A DNA stretch of 54,495 nucleotides, taken from Pseudomonadota bacterium. Lineage in GTDB: Bacteria; Desulfobacterota; Desulfobacteria; Desulfobacterales; RPRI01. A program made the translations under genes and the position numbers. The notes under the pieces were generated by a model, which saw nothing but the letters and a program-made list of their open reading frames with translations, was not told the origin of the DNA and made no database searches. Where the stretch lies: assembly GCA_018901125.1 (NCBI GenBank), contig JAHIFE010000072.1, positions 1-54,495 of the forward strand, in the 5' to 3' direction. How positions within the stretch are numbered: position 1 is the first letter of the stretch; each line of letters opens with the position of its first letter. Below, in pieces: positions 7,951 to 17,335 of the stretch.

Positions 7951-8775
7951 TTACTTAACTACTCTCAGCTTATGAGTTTTCTGCAACTTTTCCCATATTT
8001 CTTTAATAATCACTAATGAAGCGCGTTCGGCATCGATATTTTTTCCGCCGGAAGCAATCCGGCATGATTCTAATAATTCTGCATTTTCTCCCCATAATCC
8101 AAAATGATTTCGTATGAATTCACCCAATGAAATTTGCAAGTCGCTCAAATTCTCGGTTCTCATATTCGCAAGTGTTGATTTATCTTTTAACGACAATTCT
8201 GAGATAATAATATCCACTGCTTTTTCAACGGTTTTGGGTAATTCATTCGAACCTGTTTTATCACCTGGCATATTTGGGGAGCGAGTGCTGTCAGGCATAC
8301 CTGTGCCCATTATATTTAGATAAAGGACAGCTTCTAAAATGTCCGAAGCAAGCATATAAATGTCAGGGTCTTTGCTTGCACGAGGTCCTGCGACATTCAC
8401 GACTTTAATATCATGGCTTAGCAGCCAAGAGTTAATCTCATTGGCCGCTTTAAATGGTGCAACACTATTAAGGTCTATATGCAGTAATGGTTTTTCATGT
8501 TTTTCTGCAAAATTTTGTGTTAATGCCGATCCGCCTGTAAGTTCACCATGAGATATAATCAATGTTCCGTCTGATTCAATTACGTTTTCTTCAGTGCGTT
8601 TATCGCTGCTGGCAGTTGCCATCTCCTGCAATTTATACTTTTCATGCAATACGCCGTCTTCAGTCTTACGTCCTTTTGCAATCCATCCGCCGTGCGGGAT
8701 TGCAAGTTTTATGGCAACATCCAGTGCGGCTCTGTCAACGCCTGTTTGTCCTCCTGATATGATTTTTTTAAGCAT
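7951..8775 (-). CDS. Putative molybdenum-carrier-like SLOG protein with C-terminal DUF6794-like domain
   Basis: 274 aa from the ATG at 8775 (AAGGAAG nearby); a TTG ten codons earlier is a weaker choice. The first 150 residues (IISGGQTGVDRAALDVAI, then GGWIAKGRKTEDG and GTLIIS) match the family annotated as putative molybdenum cofactor carrier, a SLOG/Rossmann-like nucleotide-binding fold. Residues about 190-270 (IRNHFGLWGENAELLESC, then IIKEIWEKL) resemble the small DUF6794 domain. Direct evidence that such proteins carry molybdenum cofactor in this lineage is lacking. It is monocistronic or follows the 37-codon gene at 8872-8985. A 40-bp repeat just upstream is shared with that gene. Confidence 0.7.
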   Translation of the reverse strand: MLKKIISGGQTGVDRAALDVAIKLAIPHGGWIAKGRKTEDGVLHEKYKLQEMATASSDKRTEENVIESDGTLIISHGELTGGSALTQNFAEKHEKPLLHIDLNSVAPFKAANEINSWLLSHDIKVVNVAGPRASKDPDIYMLASDILEAVLYLNIMGTGMPDSTRSPNMPGDKTGSNELPKTVEKAVDIIISELSLKDKSTLANMRTENLSDLQISLGEFIRNHFGLWGENAELLESCRIASGGKNIDAERASLVIIKEIWEKLQKTHKLRVVK

Positions 8776-8790
8776 ACTTCCTTTTACCTT

Positions 8791-8830
8791 TTTAACAAAG
8801 GTCAAACAGAATTTTAAACTCTTTCATACA
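8791..8830. repeat. 40-bp direct repeat, copy 1
   Basis: Begins TTTAACAAAGGTC and ends CTTTCATACA. It matches 9055-9094 at most positions. It lies directly upstream of the SLOG gene on the minus strand and may contain its promoter. Confidence 0.7.
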
Positions 8831-8871
8831 CTACTAAAGCTGTAGCCCAGATTTCTGTACTTTGATTTCTA

Positions 8872-8985
8872 TCAAGGCTTTCTTTTTGGCTGCTTATCAA
8901 GCTTGTTTTTTGATTTTTGATTCTGTTTTTCGTTGTTTTGTTTCTGACCCTTTTCCTTATTTTTCTTACCGCCCTTGTCTCCCAT
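8872..8985 (-). CDS. Small lysine/glutamine/asparagine-rich protein
   Basis: 37 aa, beginning MGDKGGKKNKEKGQKQNN and ending KQPKRKP. It is highly basic and low in complexity, with no cysteine and no membrane segment. A clear AAGGAGAG site precedes the ATG. Similar very basic small proteins starting MGDKGKK-like are, as I recall, widespread and unannotated in bacteria, so this is likely a real gene rather than chance. Nucleic acid binding is possible but unproven. It sits between two copies of a 40-bp direct repeat, one before each minus-strand gene. Confidence 0.7.
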   Translation of the reverse strand: MGDKGGKKNKEKGQKQNNEKQNQKSKNKLDKQPKRKP

Positions 8986-9054
8986 TAAGTCTCTCCTTTT
9001 CATGTTGTCGAAAACATCTTGCAGTGAATAATAAAGGAGGTCTACTCTCGCCGC

Positions 9055-9094
9055 TTTAACAAAGGTCGAACGGAGATTTAACCCCTTTCATATA
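9055..9094. repeat. 40-bp direct repeat, copy 2
   Basis: Begins TTTAACAAAGGTC and ends CTTTCATATA. Partner of 8791-8830 in the same orientation, about 70 bp upstream of the 37-codon gene. Confidence 0.7.
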
Positions 9095-9169
9095 TGCCAC
9101 AATGGCCTATATATCCCCGGAATGATTTTCCCGTCTGCAATGTCCGTCAGACAGGGTTTAAAATGACCA

Positions 9170-9874
9170 TCACTTATTGTTCAGCTTATCAACCCAATTA
9201 TAAATAACATTACGGTATCTGTAACCTATAATTAGAAATATAATACAAATGACCGTTATGATAGTAAAGGCTCCGTATGATTTATCATAAAGGGACGCCC
9301 CCTGGAAACTTAGCATTAAAGTACCGGGCATGCGCCCAATGGTGGCAAGAAGAATAAATACTTTAATCGGAAGAGCGCTCAAACCGAGAAACATGCAGAG
9401 ATAGTCTTTTGGAAAGCCCGGAAAAACAAATAAAACAAAAAGGACCATGACCCCCTGGTGTTTGATGACGGAATCAAATTTATCCAGATAACGGGTTGGA
9501 ACTATTTTTCTGATATAATGCTTGCCTAAAAAACGGCCTATTAAAAAATTTATCCACGAACCAAGCCCAAGTCCTATGCTTGAATAAATAAAACCCTGTA
9601 ATGCTCCGAAAATATATCCGCCGATAAAACCTGTCGCTTCTCCCGGAATGGGAGCAAATATAACCTGAAGAACCTGAACTGCGATAAAAGCTATCGGTGC
9701 GACAATTCCAAATGAAGTGATGAAAGCTTTAATCTGTTCCCTGTCGGAAAAAAGATTCCAATAAAAAAGAGTCTGATTCCATAAGGGAGTTCTGAAAATA
9801 TATATTAATACTGCAATCGCAAGAAGGCAGATGCCAAACAGAATTTTGAATTTATGAGAACGAAGATTTGTCAT
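9170..9874 (-). CDS. TVP38/TMEM64 family membrane protein
   Basis: 234 aa with five or six hydrophobic segments. The core (FAPIPGEATGFIGGYIFGAL, then GSWINFLIGRFLG and VFPGFPKDYLCMFLG) is the TVP38/DedA (SNARE-associated) signature, including the proline-containing re-entrant loop and the GR motif. Members of this superfamily are linked to lipid flipping; the substrate here is unknown. It starts 22 bp after the pgk stop and is probably the last gene of the operon that begins with the 92-aa Cys-rich protein. Confidence 0.88.
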   Translation of the reverse strand: MTNLRSHKFKILFGICLLAIAVLIYIFRTPLWNQTLFYWNLFSDREQIKAFITSFGIVAPIAFIAVQVLQVIFAPIPGEATGFIGGYIFGALQGFIYSSIGLGLGSWINFLIGRFLGKHYIRKIVPTRYLDKFDSVIKHQGVMVLFVLFVFPGFPKDYLCMFLGLSALPIKVFILLATIGRMPGTLMLSFQGASLYDKSYGAFTIITVICIIFLIIGYRYRNVIYNWVDKLNNK

Positions 9875-9895
9875 AAGTAAGAACAGCTCTCATTT

Positions 9896-11095
9896 TTATC
9901 CTGTTTTTTGCTGGGCTTTGACCAAAGCTGCAACAGCAGCAGGCAAGGCCTTGCCTTCAAGCAGTTCAAGGAAAGCACCGCCGCCGGTTGAAATAAAGGT
10001 CATTCTGTCTGCTTCTCCTGCTTTATGGACAGCCATATCAGTATCTCCTCCACCGACTATCGTCATGGCGTAGGAATTTGCCAGGCTGTTTACCATAGCC
10101 ATTGTGCCCCTGCTGAAAGCATCCATTTCAAATGCTCCGAGGGGACCATTCCAGATTATTGTTTTGGCATCGTTCAGTGCTTCCGAAAAAAGCAGTGATG
10201 TCGCCGGCCCTATATCAAGGAACATCCATCCTTTTGGTATTTCAGCAACAGGTACATTTTTAGTTACGGCATCCGCAGAAAAAGAATCCGCCGCTACACC
10301 GTCAACCGGAAGATATAGTTTAATACCTTTTTCATAAGCTTTCTTCATTGTGGATGCGGCAACTTCCAGAAGATCTTCTTCAACCTTTGAATCTCCTACA
10401 TCAATGCCCTGGCTTTTTAAAAAAGTATTGGCCATTGCCCCGCCTATTATCAGTTTATCCACACGCTGAATCAAATTTTCAAGAGCCGCCAGCTTGCTTG
10501 ACACTTTTGCTCCTCCTATAACGGCAACTAGCGGCCGCTGGGGATTTGCCATGGCTTTATTAAAGTAATCCAGTTCTTTCTGAAGTAAAAATCCGGCAAC
10601 CGATACAGGCGCATGTTCTGTTATTGCAACAACCGAAGCATTCGCCCTGTGTGAAACTGCAAAAGCGTCATTAACATAAACATCGCAATGCATAGCCAGT
10701 TTTTTTGCAAAATCATCGTCATTTTTTTCTTCTTCAGGATGAAATCTCAGATTTTCAAGAAGCAGCACATCTCCATCGGACATTGAAGATATCAAAGAGT
10801 TCACATCAGCCCCTATACAGTCTGGCGCCATCTTAATTTCTTTATTGAGATAAGCAGCAAGACATTTTGCAACCGGCGCAAGACTGAACTGGGGAGAAAC
10901 TTTACCCTTTGGTCTTCCAAGGTGAGATGCAATAATAAGTTTTGCTTTATTTTCGATTGCGTAATTTAAAGTCGGAAGTACGGAAGTAATTCTGTTATCG
11001 TCGGTTATATTCAGCTTTTCATCCAAAGGCACATTAAAATCGACTCTGATAAATACCCGTTTGCCTGAAAGGTTAACATCTTTTATTGTTTTCAA
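9896..11095 (-). CDS. pgk: Phosphoglycerate kinase
   Basis: 399 aa from a TTG start at 11095, which has AAGGAGG five bases upstream and gives the normal family length and N-terminus ([20 protein letters not shown]). An in-frame ATG at 11128 overlaps the upstream gene and would put the ribosome binding site inside the coding region. It converts 1,3-bisphosphoglycerate and ADP to 3-phosphoglycerate and ATP in glycolysis and the reverse in gluconeogenesis. Signatures are [29 protein letters not shown] and the C-terminal GGGDTDMAV / [13 protein letters not shown]. Cytoplasmic. It is followed closely by a TVP38 gene. Confidence 0.97.
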   Translation of the reverse strand: MKTIKDVNLSGKRVFIRVDFNVPLDEKLNITDDNRITSVLPTLNYAIENKAKLIIASHLGRPKGKVSPQFSLAPVAKCLAAYLNKEIKMAPDCIGADVNSLISSMSDGDVLLLENLRFHPEEEKNDDDFAKKLAMHCDVYVNDAFAVSHRANASVVAITEHAPVSVAGFLLQKELDYFNKAMANPQRPLVAVIGGAKVSSKLAALENLIQRVDKLIIGGAMANTFLKSQGIDVGDSKVEEDLLEVAASTMKKAYEKGIKLYLPVDGVAADSFSADAVTKNVPVAEIPKGWMFLDIGPATSLLFSEALNDAKTIIWNGPLGAFEMDAFSRGTMAMVNSLANSYAMTIVGGGDTDMAVHKAGEADRMTFISTGGGAFLELLEGKALPAAVAALVKAQQKTG

Positions 11096-11105
11096 AACGC
11101 CCTCC

Positions 11106-11384
11106 TTACTTCGTTGTATTTTTTTCATCTATCTTGCGGGATAACTCTTTTTTATCAGACCATCTTTTAAAAAAACCGATCAAACCCGCTTCATAAAACC
11201 TGTCGGTTAATTCTTCACGCACTTTAAGACCTTCTTCCTGATTCATAGCTGTTTTGAGGCAATCAGTCTTTAAATCACAGGTAAGGCAGGTATCCGGTGA
11301 ACATCTTAAGCCGTTTTCTGCCTTTGGGAAAACAACATCCAGTTTTCCGAAACAATCCGGTTGGGTTATTTTGTTTACAGTCAT
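11106..11384 (-). CDS. Small Cys-rich hypothetical protein
   Basis: 92 aa. Cysteines occur at CFGKLD and then in a tight [15 protein letters not shown] cluster, which suggests a metal or Fe-S site. The second half is charged and helical. It ends 10 bp before the pgk TTG start and probably leads that operon. Repeat copy 3 begins 15 bp upstream of its start, so its promoter may lie within the repeat. I do not recognise the family. Confidence 0.6.
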   Translation of the reverse strand: MTVNKITQPDCFGKLDVVFPKAENGLRCSPDTCLTCDLKTDCLKTAMNQEEGLKVREELTDRFYEAGLIGFFKRWSDKKELSRKIDEKNTTK

Positions 11385-11399
11385 TTCTACAATCTTTTT

Positions 11400-11564
11400 G
11401 AGCCAGTTTCAAAACGTCCCATTTTGGCCGATCTCTGCGTTAGGTGAAAATTTTGCACTTTAGTGAAGCTTTAGCGCTATCCTCGAAATACACCGTGTAT
11501 TCCTGCGGTTAAAATTTTCACCCGCCTTGACCTTGACCAAACTGAAACGTTTTGAAAGTGGCTC
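11400..11564. repeat. MITE-like repeat, copy 3 (inverted, with internal insertion)
   Basis: 165 bp starting GAGCC and ending GGCTC. Its reverse complement matches copy 2 almost throughout, with an extra stretch of roughly 23 bp (containing AGCGCTAAAGCTTCAC) near the middle. Terminal repeats TTTCAAAACGT / ACGTTTTGAAA are intact. It lies between radC and the 92-aa/pgk operon. Confidence 0.88.
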
Positions 11565-11570
11565 TTTTGC

Positions 11571-12302
11571 TTAAAGCTCTTTTATCTGTGCATCAAATTC
11601 GCGGTTAATTTTTTCAATATAACCATGATCCGCAAAGCTGAAGTATTTATTGTCCCCTATTACAATATGTTCATGAACAGCCACACCCATCACCTTGCAG
11701 GCGAAAATAAGCTGCCTTGTAACTGCAATGTCTTCAGGAGAAGGTGCAGGATCACCTGATGGATGGTTATGCGCAAATATCAGAGCTGCTGCATGATAAT
11801 CAAGAGCAGCCTTTGCAACTTCCCTTGGATATACGGAACTTGATGTAAGCGAGCCTTTAAAGAGTGTTTCCGTTCTTATGACTTTATTCTTGGCGTCTAA
11901 AAAAATTACTTCAAAGCACTCAATATTTTTATCCCGCAGATTATGGTTAAGATAATCAAACAATTCTTTGGAATTGTTTATAGGGTCTTTGTTAATCAGT
12001 TTTTTTTCAAGATACCTGCTTGCCACTTCATTGACAAGCTTGATTCCAAATAGATTTACAGGTCCTATCCCTTTAATCTCACTCAATTCAGCGGGGGAAG
12101 CTTCAAGAACTCCCTGAAAAGTCTTAAATTTATACAAAGCATCCTTTGCAGCTTCCTTGCAGTCTTTACGCGGGGTTGCAAGGGTCAGCAAAAGTTCTAT
12201 TACTTCATAATCATGAAAACCGGAAAGGCCGGAGGAAAGGAATTTATCACGAAGTCTTTCTCTGTGGCCTTCGCCCTTAATATGTTTTCTATCTCTGTTC
12301 AT
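11571..12302 (-). CDS. radC: RadC family JAB/MPN-domain protein
   Basis: 243 aa. The N-terminal UPF0758 region (GHRERLRDKFLSSGLSGFHD) and a helix-hairpin-helix (LSEIKGIGPVNLFGIKLV) precede the C-terminal JAB domain. That domain keeps the metal motif HNHPSGDPAPSPED, and an upstream glutamate is present. Historically tied to DNA repair, but the biochemical role of RadC is still unsettled. It overlaps the end of gpsA by 14 bp, so the two are translationally coupled. Confidence 0.93.
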   Translation of the reverse strand: MNRDRKHIKGEGHRERLRDKFLSSGLSGFHDYEVIELLLTLATPRKDCKEAAKDALYKFKTFQGVLEASPAELSEIKGIGPVNLFGIKLVNEVASRYLEKKLINKDPINNSKELFDYLNHNLRDKNIECFEVIFLDAKNKVIRTETLFKGSLTSSSVYPREVAKAALDYHAAALIFAHNHPSGDPAPSPEDIAVTRQLIFACKVMGVAVHEHIVIGDNKYFSFADHGYIEKINREFDAQIKEL

Positions 12303-13326
12303 CTACTTCCTGCTTAAGATCACGCGTCATAAGCCTGAGAACAGCCTCTTTTGGAGAAACATCTTCGTATAATATGCTGTATATTTCCTGGGTAATAGGC
12401 ATTTCAACACCAAGTTTTTCAGAAAGATTATAAACCGATTTTGTAGTCTTAATTCCTTCGGCGACCATACGCATTTCTGAAAGGATTTCTTTTAATTTTT
12501 TGTTTTGCCCTATTTTTTTGCCAACAGCATGATTTCTGCTCAAATCACCGGTGCATGTAAGCACCAAATCACCTACGCCGGCAAGGCCTGTAAATGTTTC
12601 CGGCTTTGCGCCCATCACCAGTCCGAGACGTTTTATTTCTGCAAGTCCCCTTGTTATAAGCGCCGCTCTAGTGTTTAACCCCAGATCAAGGCCATCTATA
12701 ATTCCTGCAGCAATGGCAATAACATTTTTTACAGCGCCTCCCAATTCAACTCCAATCATATCATCGCTGGTATAAACCCTGAAAAACGGAGTTGCAAATA
12801 AATGCTGGACAAAAGCTGCAACATCAGGATTTTTTGATGCCACCGTCACAGCTGTAGGAAAGCTTTTTGCTACTTCCTTTGCAAAGCTAGGCCCTGAAAG
12901 AACGGCAAAATTATCTTCGGAAACATTTTTGATGCATTCTTTAAGAACACCTGTCATGGTTAAATGCGTACCATTTTCTATTCCCTTGGAAGCAGATACA
13001 ATTATAGTGTTTTTATCAATCAGCCCTGAAATCTTTATAGCTGTTTCACGCATCACATGCGATGGAACAACTATCAGCACCAGGTCTTTTCCTTTAACAA
13101 CATCGGCAATATCATTTGAAGGGGAGATATTTGAAGAAAGTACTATATCCGGAAGGAAAACTTTATTCTCGCAAAACTTTTCAATCTGTTCTTTTATTTC
13201 CTTTTCAAAAACCCAGAAATCAACTTTAAACCCTTTATTCCCGAGAAGATTTGCAAGCGCCGTACCCCAGCTTCCTGCCCCCACCACACCAATTTTAGCA
13301 TTGTTGACATCTGATATAATATTCAT
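12289..13326 (-). CDS. gpsA: Glycerol-3-phosphate dehydrogenase [NAD(P)+]
   Basis: 345 aa. The N-terminal Rossmann motif is GVVGAGSWGTALA. The central signatures VVPSHVMR, SASKGIE and LSGPSFAKEVA and the C-terminal catalytic block GGAVKNVIAIAAGI with NTRAALITRGLAE are all present. It reduces dihydroxyacetone phosphate to sn-glycerol-3-phosphate for phospholipid synthesis, in the cytoplasm. It lies between gyrA and radC on the same strand and overlaps radC. Confidence 0.96.
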   Translation of the reverse strand: MNIISDVNNAKIGVVGAGSWGTALANLLGNKGFKVDFWVFEKEIKEQIEKFCENKVFLPDIVLSSNISPSNDIADVVKGKDLVLIVVPSHVMRETAIKISGLIDKNTIIVSASKGIENGTHLTMTGVLKECIKNVSEDNFAVLSGPSFAKEVAKSFPTAVTVASKNPDVAAFVQHLFATPFFRVYTSDDMIGVELGGAVKNVIAIAAGIIDGLDLGLNTRAALITRGLAEIKRLGLVMGAKPETFTGLAGVGDLVLTCTGDLSRNHAVGKKIGQNKKLKEILSEMRMVAEGIKTTKSVYNLSEKLGVEMPITQEIYSILYEDVSPKEAVLRLMTRDLKQEVDEQR

Positions 13327-13398
13327 TAATAAATCCGAATTATTAGCATTATTTTAAGCCAAGGAAGAGCTTAACTTGTCCCCTGATTAAAATCTGAT

Positions 13399-15825
13399 TC
13401 AGTCTTTTTCTGCAAGCCTCGCCGCTCCGATTACTTTTTCAGTAGCTTCCCTGTTAATCAGCTTTACACCCTGGGTATTACGGCTGATTACAGAAATGCC
13501 GCTTATGGGTGTGCGAATTATTTTACCCGAATCCGCCATAAGCATAAGGTCATCATCCTCATCTACAATCAGTATTGCAACAACCTGGCCGTTTCGTTCG
13601 CTCGTTTTTATGCCTATAACACCCTTTCCTCCTCTTTTATGAACAGGATATTCATCAATGGATGTGCGCTTTCCGAAACCGTTTTCCGTAACAGCAAAAA
13701 GTGTCTGCCCATGGCTCAAGACTTCCATTCCCACTATTCTGTCATCCTTGGCCAAACGCATACCGCGGATTCCTCCCGTTACACGACCGGTTGCCCGTAT
13801 ATCCGATTCGTGGAAACGAATAGATTTACCCATAGCGGAGCCTACAAAAACATTAAGCGTACCATCTGTTATACGCACTGCTATAAGCTCATCTCCGTCA
13901 TCAAGCTTTAAAGCCTTGATACCACCTACTCTTGGTCGGCTGTATGCCATGATGTCAGTCCTTTTAATCTGCCCCCGCCTGGTTGCCATAATCACAAAAG
14001 AACCCGGCTCAAAATTCTTCACAGCAAGAACGGTAGTCAGTTTTTCACCTTCTGCAAAGTTCAGGAGATTAACTATTGCTTTGCCCTTGCTTGTACGGCC
14101 GGCTTCAGGAATATCATACACCTTGCACCAGTAGACTTTCCCCTGGTTTGTAAAAAACAGAAAATAGTGGTGTGTAGATGCGACAAAAAGCATCGAAACG
14201 AAATCTTCTTCTTTTGTCAGCATCGCGGTTTTACCTTTTCCTCCGCGACTTTGTGCATCATAAATGCTTGCGGGTGTCCTCTTGATATATCCATTCTTGG
14301 AAACAGTAACAACCATATCCTCTTCTACGATTAAATCCTCAATGGAGATATCTTCCGTTTCATCAATAATTTCTGTACGCCGCACATCGCCGTATTCGTT
14401 TTTTATCTGGGTAAGCTCATCTTTTATAATATTCAATACAAGACTTTCGCTGGCAAGAATTTCTCTGTATCTTGCGATATCTTTTAATAAACTATCATAT
14501 TCCTCAATTATCTTTTCACGCTCAAGGCCGGTAAGCCTTTGAAGGCGCATATCCAGCACAGCCTGAGCCTGAATAGTTGTCATATCGAATCTGGATATAA
14601 GTGATAGTTTAGCCTCTGCTGGAGATTTAGAGCTCTTGATCAATAAAATCACTTCATCTATATTATCTATTGCTATCTTTAATCCCTCAAGTATATGTGC
14701 CCGTGCTTCAGCCTTCTTCAACTCAAACTTTGTTCGCTTTATTATAATATCTTTGCGGTGCAGCACAAAATACTCAAGGATTTCCTTTAATGTCAGGACC
14801 TCCGGTCTGTTATTGACAACAGCAAGCAAGATAATTCCGAATGTGCTTTGCATCCGGGTATGCTTAAAAAGCTGATTTATTATAATCTTTGCCATCTGGT
14901 CTTTCTTAAGACCAAGAGCAATCCGCATCCCTTGCCTGTCCGATTCATCCCGTACATACCTTATTCCTTCTATATGCTTGTCGCGGACCAACTCGGCAAT
15001 TTTTTCTATCAGCGTTGATTTATTGACCATGTACGGAAGCTCTGTAACTACTATAGTTTCGCTTTGGGTCTTTTTATCCACTTCCACCAGAACACGGGCG
15101 CGGACCTTTACTTTACCTCTTCCGGTGGAATAAGCATCATGTATTCCGCTTCTTCCGTGAATTATACCGGCTGTCGGAAAATCCGGGCCAGGAACAATTT
15201 CAATAAGTTCCTCACAGGTAATGTCCGGGTTATCTATAAGACTTTTTATTGCGTCTACAATCTCGGAAAGGTTATGTGGAGGAATGCTTGTAGCCATACC
15301 GACAGCAATACCTGAAGATCCGTTTATCAGAAGACACGGAATTTTAGCGGGCATTATTGAAGGCTCGGTCATGGACTCGTCATAGTTCGGCACAACATCA
15401 ACGGTCTCTTTGTCGAGATCTTCCATCATTTCCTGCGCAAGACGCGTCAACCTGATTTCAGTATAACGCATTGCTGCCGGGGGATCTCCGTCCACAGATC
15501 CGAAATTACCCTGGCCGTCGACAAGCAGATACCGTAACGAAAAAGTCTGGGCCATACGGACAATTGTATCATAAACAGCCGTATCGCCATGCGGATGGTA
15601 CTTACCTATTACATCACCAACTATTCTGGCTGATTTTTTATACGGCTTGTTCCAGTCATTTTTAAGCTCGCGCATGGCATAGAGAATGCGGCGATGTACA
15701 GGCTTAAGGCCATCACGTACATCAGGTAAAGCCCTCCCGATAATAACGCTCATGGCGTAATCGAGATAAGACTTTTTCATTTCCGTCTCTATTTTGATCT
15801 CTGATAATTTTTCAGTTTCCATCAT
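13399..15825 (-). CDS. gyrA: DNA gyrase subunit A
   Basis: 808 aa. The breakage-reunion domain has [20 protein letters not shown] and, in the quinolone-determining region, [16 protein letters not shown], with the active-site tyrosine in the AMRYTEIRL block. Thr replaces the E. coli Ser83. Residues about 500-800 form the six-bladed beta-pinwheel that wraps DNA, with a GyrA-box-like QSRGGKGK, which favours gyrase over ParC. It introduces negative supercoils with GyrB. gyrB is not in this window. Confidence 0.96.
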   Translation of the reverse strand: MMETEKLSEIKIETEMKKSYLDYAMSVIIGRALPDVRDGLKPVHRRILYAMRELKNDWNKPYKKSARIVGDVIGKYHPHGDTAVYDTIVRMAQTFSLRYLLVDGQGNFGSVDGDPPAAMRYTEIRLTRLAQEMMEDLDKETVDVVPNYDESMTEPSIMPAKIPCLLINGSSGIAVGMATSIPPHNLSEIVDAIKSLIDNPDITCEELIEIVPGPDFPTAGIIHGRSGIHDAYSTGRGKVKVRARVLVEVDKKTQSETIVVTELPYMVNKSTLIEKIAELVRDKHIEGIRYVRDESDRQGMRIALGLKKDQMAKIIINQLFKHTRMQSTFGIILLAVVNNRPEVLTLKEILEYFVLHRKDIIIKRTKFELKKAEARAHILEGLKIAIDNIDEVILLIKSSKSPAEAKLSLISRFDMTTIQAQAVLDMRLQRLTGLEREKIIEEYDSLLKDIARYREILASESLVLNIIKDELTQIKNEYGDVRRTEIIDETEDISIEDLIVEEDMVVTVSKNGYIKRTPASIYDAQSRGGKGKTAMLTKEEDFVSMLFVASTHHYFLFFTNQGKVYWCKVYDIPEAGRTSKGKAIVNLLNFAEGEKLTTVLAVKNFEPGSFVIMATRRGQIKRTDIMAYSRPRVGGIKALKLDDGDELIAVRITDGTLNVFVGSAMGKSIRFHESDIRATGRVTGGIRGMRLAKDDRIVGMEVLSHGQTLFAVTENGFGKRTSIDEYPVHKRGGKGVIGIKTSERNGQVVAILIVDEDDDLMLMADSGKIIRTPISGISVISRNTQGVKLINREATEKVIGAARLAEKD

Positions 15826-15875
15826 AATAAAAAGCCTTCAGTTTTCAATTATCTGCCCGAATGGGCGCATATTCT

Positions 15876-16034
15876 TTATGCTTTAGCGGCAAAAGCTGCT
15901 GCAACAAGCAAAAGAATAATTTCATATACAATCACAGGAGCATAACTGCCAAAAACAGCATATACTATACCTCCGCCGATTATGGCAGGTATTCCGCAAA
16001 AAATAAGAATCCCCAATTTTCTGCTAAGATCCAT
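15876..16034 (-). CDS. Small membrane protein downstream of thiolase
   Basis: 52 aa with two hydrophobic segments (LGILIFCGIPAIIGGGIVYA and IVYEIILLLVAAAFAA), so a small two-helix membrane protein is predicted. The ATG at 16034 lies 11 bp after the thiolase stop with a modest AAGGG upstream, so it is probably co-transcribed with the thiolase. Function unknown. The overlapping plus-strand frame through here is a shadow. Confidence 0.6.
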   Translation of the reverse strand: MDLSRKLGILIFCGIPAIIGGGIVYAVFGSYAPVIVYEIILLLVAAAFAAKA

Positions 16035-16045
16035 ATTATAATCCC

Positions 16046-17335
16046 TTATTTTCTTTCAATAACCATAGCCATTCCCATTCCGCCGCCTATGCACATGGAA
16101 ATAAGCCCTGTAGAATATCCTTTTCTTTTCATCTGGTTCATTCCCGAAACCATCTGGCGCGCTCCGGTACAGCCAATTGGGTGCCCCAAAGAAATGCCGC
16201 TTCCCAGTTCATTCGGCCTGTCATTTTCAATACCAAGTTCGCGCATACAACCAATAGCCTGGGACGCAAATGCTTCATTTAATTCTATCATGTCAATGTC
16301 TTTTAATGTCATGCCGGATAGTTTCAATGCTTTTTTAATGGCAGGAACAGGGCCAAGACCCATATATGCCGGATCAACACCGCCGGATGCAAAAGACTTG
16401 ACATAAACAATAGGCTCAAGACCAAGCTCTTTTGCCTTTTCCAGGCTCATCATAACAACTGCCGCAGCACCGTCATTTATTCCCGAAGCATTTCCAGCTG
16501 TCACGGTTCCGTCTTTTTTGAATGCCGGTCTTAATTTTCCCATTTTTTCAACGCTTGTTTCCATGGGGCGCTCATCCGTATCAACTACAGTGTCACCTTT
16601 TCGCGTTTTTATAATAACAGGTGTTATTTCCTGGGCAAATATGCCGTTTTTTATTGCAGCCATAGCTCTTTCATGGCTCAATGCGCCAAGCTGATCCTGC
16701 TCTTCCCTGCTGATTTCATACATAGCAGCAATATTTTCAGCAGTTAATCCCATATGATAGCCGTAAAATATCTCATATAATCCATCCAAAACCATTAAAT
16801 CATTTATCTGGCCGTTTCCTGAGATTTCCATTCTGTAACCCCAGCGGGCTTTTGGAAGCGCCATCGGCACGAGGCTCATGTTTTCCTGCCCTCCGGCTAT
16901 TATGACATCAGCCTGTCCGGCCATTATGGAAGTTGCGCCCAAAGCAATCGCCCTAAGTCCTGAACTGCACACTTTATTAATGGTAAAGGCAGGGGTCTCC
17001 TTCGGAATACCGCCACGAATCATTGACTGTCTTGCAGGATTTTGGCCCAAACCGGCCTGAAGTACATTTCCCATTATAACTTCATCAATTTCAATTGGTT
17101 GTTTTGAATTATCCCAATCAGAATATTTGCTTTCAAGCTCGGTTATTCCCTTATCTTTCAGTTTTTCGGGAGCATTATCCATTGTTTCTGCTCCTACAAC
17201 AGGCCTAAGACCCGTTCTTTTAAGAGCATCTTTTATAACCAGACCTCCTAAGTCAATAACAGAAACGTCTTTTAAGCTTCCCCCAAATGAACCTACAGCA
17301 GTTCTTGCACCTCCAACAATTACGACCTCTCTCAT
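16046..17335 (-). CDS. Acetyl-CoA C-acyltransferase (thiolase)
   Basis: 429 aa from the ATG at 17335, which has AGGAGG nine bases upstream; a longer frame reaching 17401 has no such site. The catalytic set is complete: nucleophile Cys in NKVCSSGLRAI, NEAFA, GHPIGCTGAR, and the second Cys in the C-terminal CIGGGMGMA. It catalyses thiolytic cleavage or condensation of 3-ketoacyl-CoA. Compared with the usual 390-400 aa, an insertion of roughly 35 residues (about 42-80, rich in charged residues) lies between the first helix and EVIMGNVLQAG. The chain-length specificity cannot be judged. It is transcribed away from the regulator at 17797. Confidence 0.93.
   Translation of the reverse strand: MREVVIVGGARTAVGSFGGSLKDVSVIDLGGLVIKDALKRTGLRPVVGAETMDNAPEKLKDKGITELESKYSDWDNSKQPIEIDEVIMGNVLQAGLGQNPARQSMIRGGIPKETPAFTINKVCSSGLRAIALGATSIMAGQADVIIAGGQENMSLVPMALPKARWGYRMEISGNGQINDLMVLDGLYEIFYGYHMGLTAENIAAMYEISREEQDQLGALSHERAMAAIKNGIFAQEITPVIIKTRKGDTVVDTDERPMETSVEKMGKLRPAFKKDGTVTAGNASGINDGAAAVVMMSLEKAKELGLEPIVYVKSFASGGVDPAYMGLGPVPAIKKALKLSGMTLKDIDMIELNEAFASQAIGCMRELGIENDRPNELGSGISLGHPIGCTGARQMVSGMNQMKRKGYSTGLISMCIGGGMGMAMVIERK

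Noticed and set aside
9896-11128. ATG start of pgk at 11128
   Set aside because: The TTG at 11095 has AAGGAGG in the right place and gives the normal family N-terminus.
15861-16406. 181-aa plus-strand reading frame
   Set aside because: Antisense to the thiolase 3' end and the 52-aa gene; proline-rich composition typical of a shadow frame.
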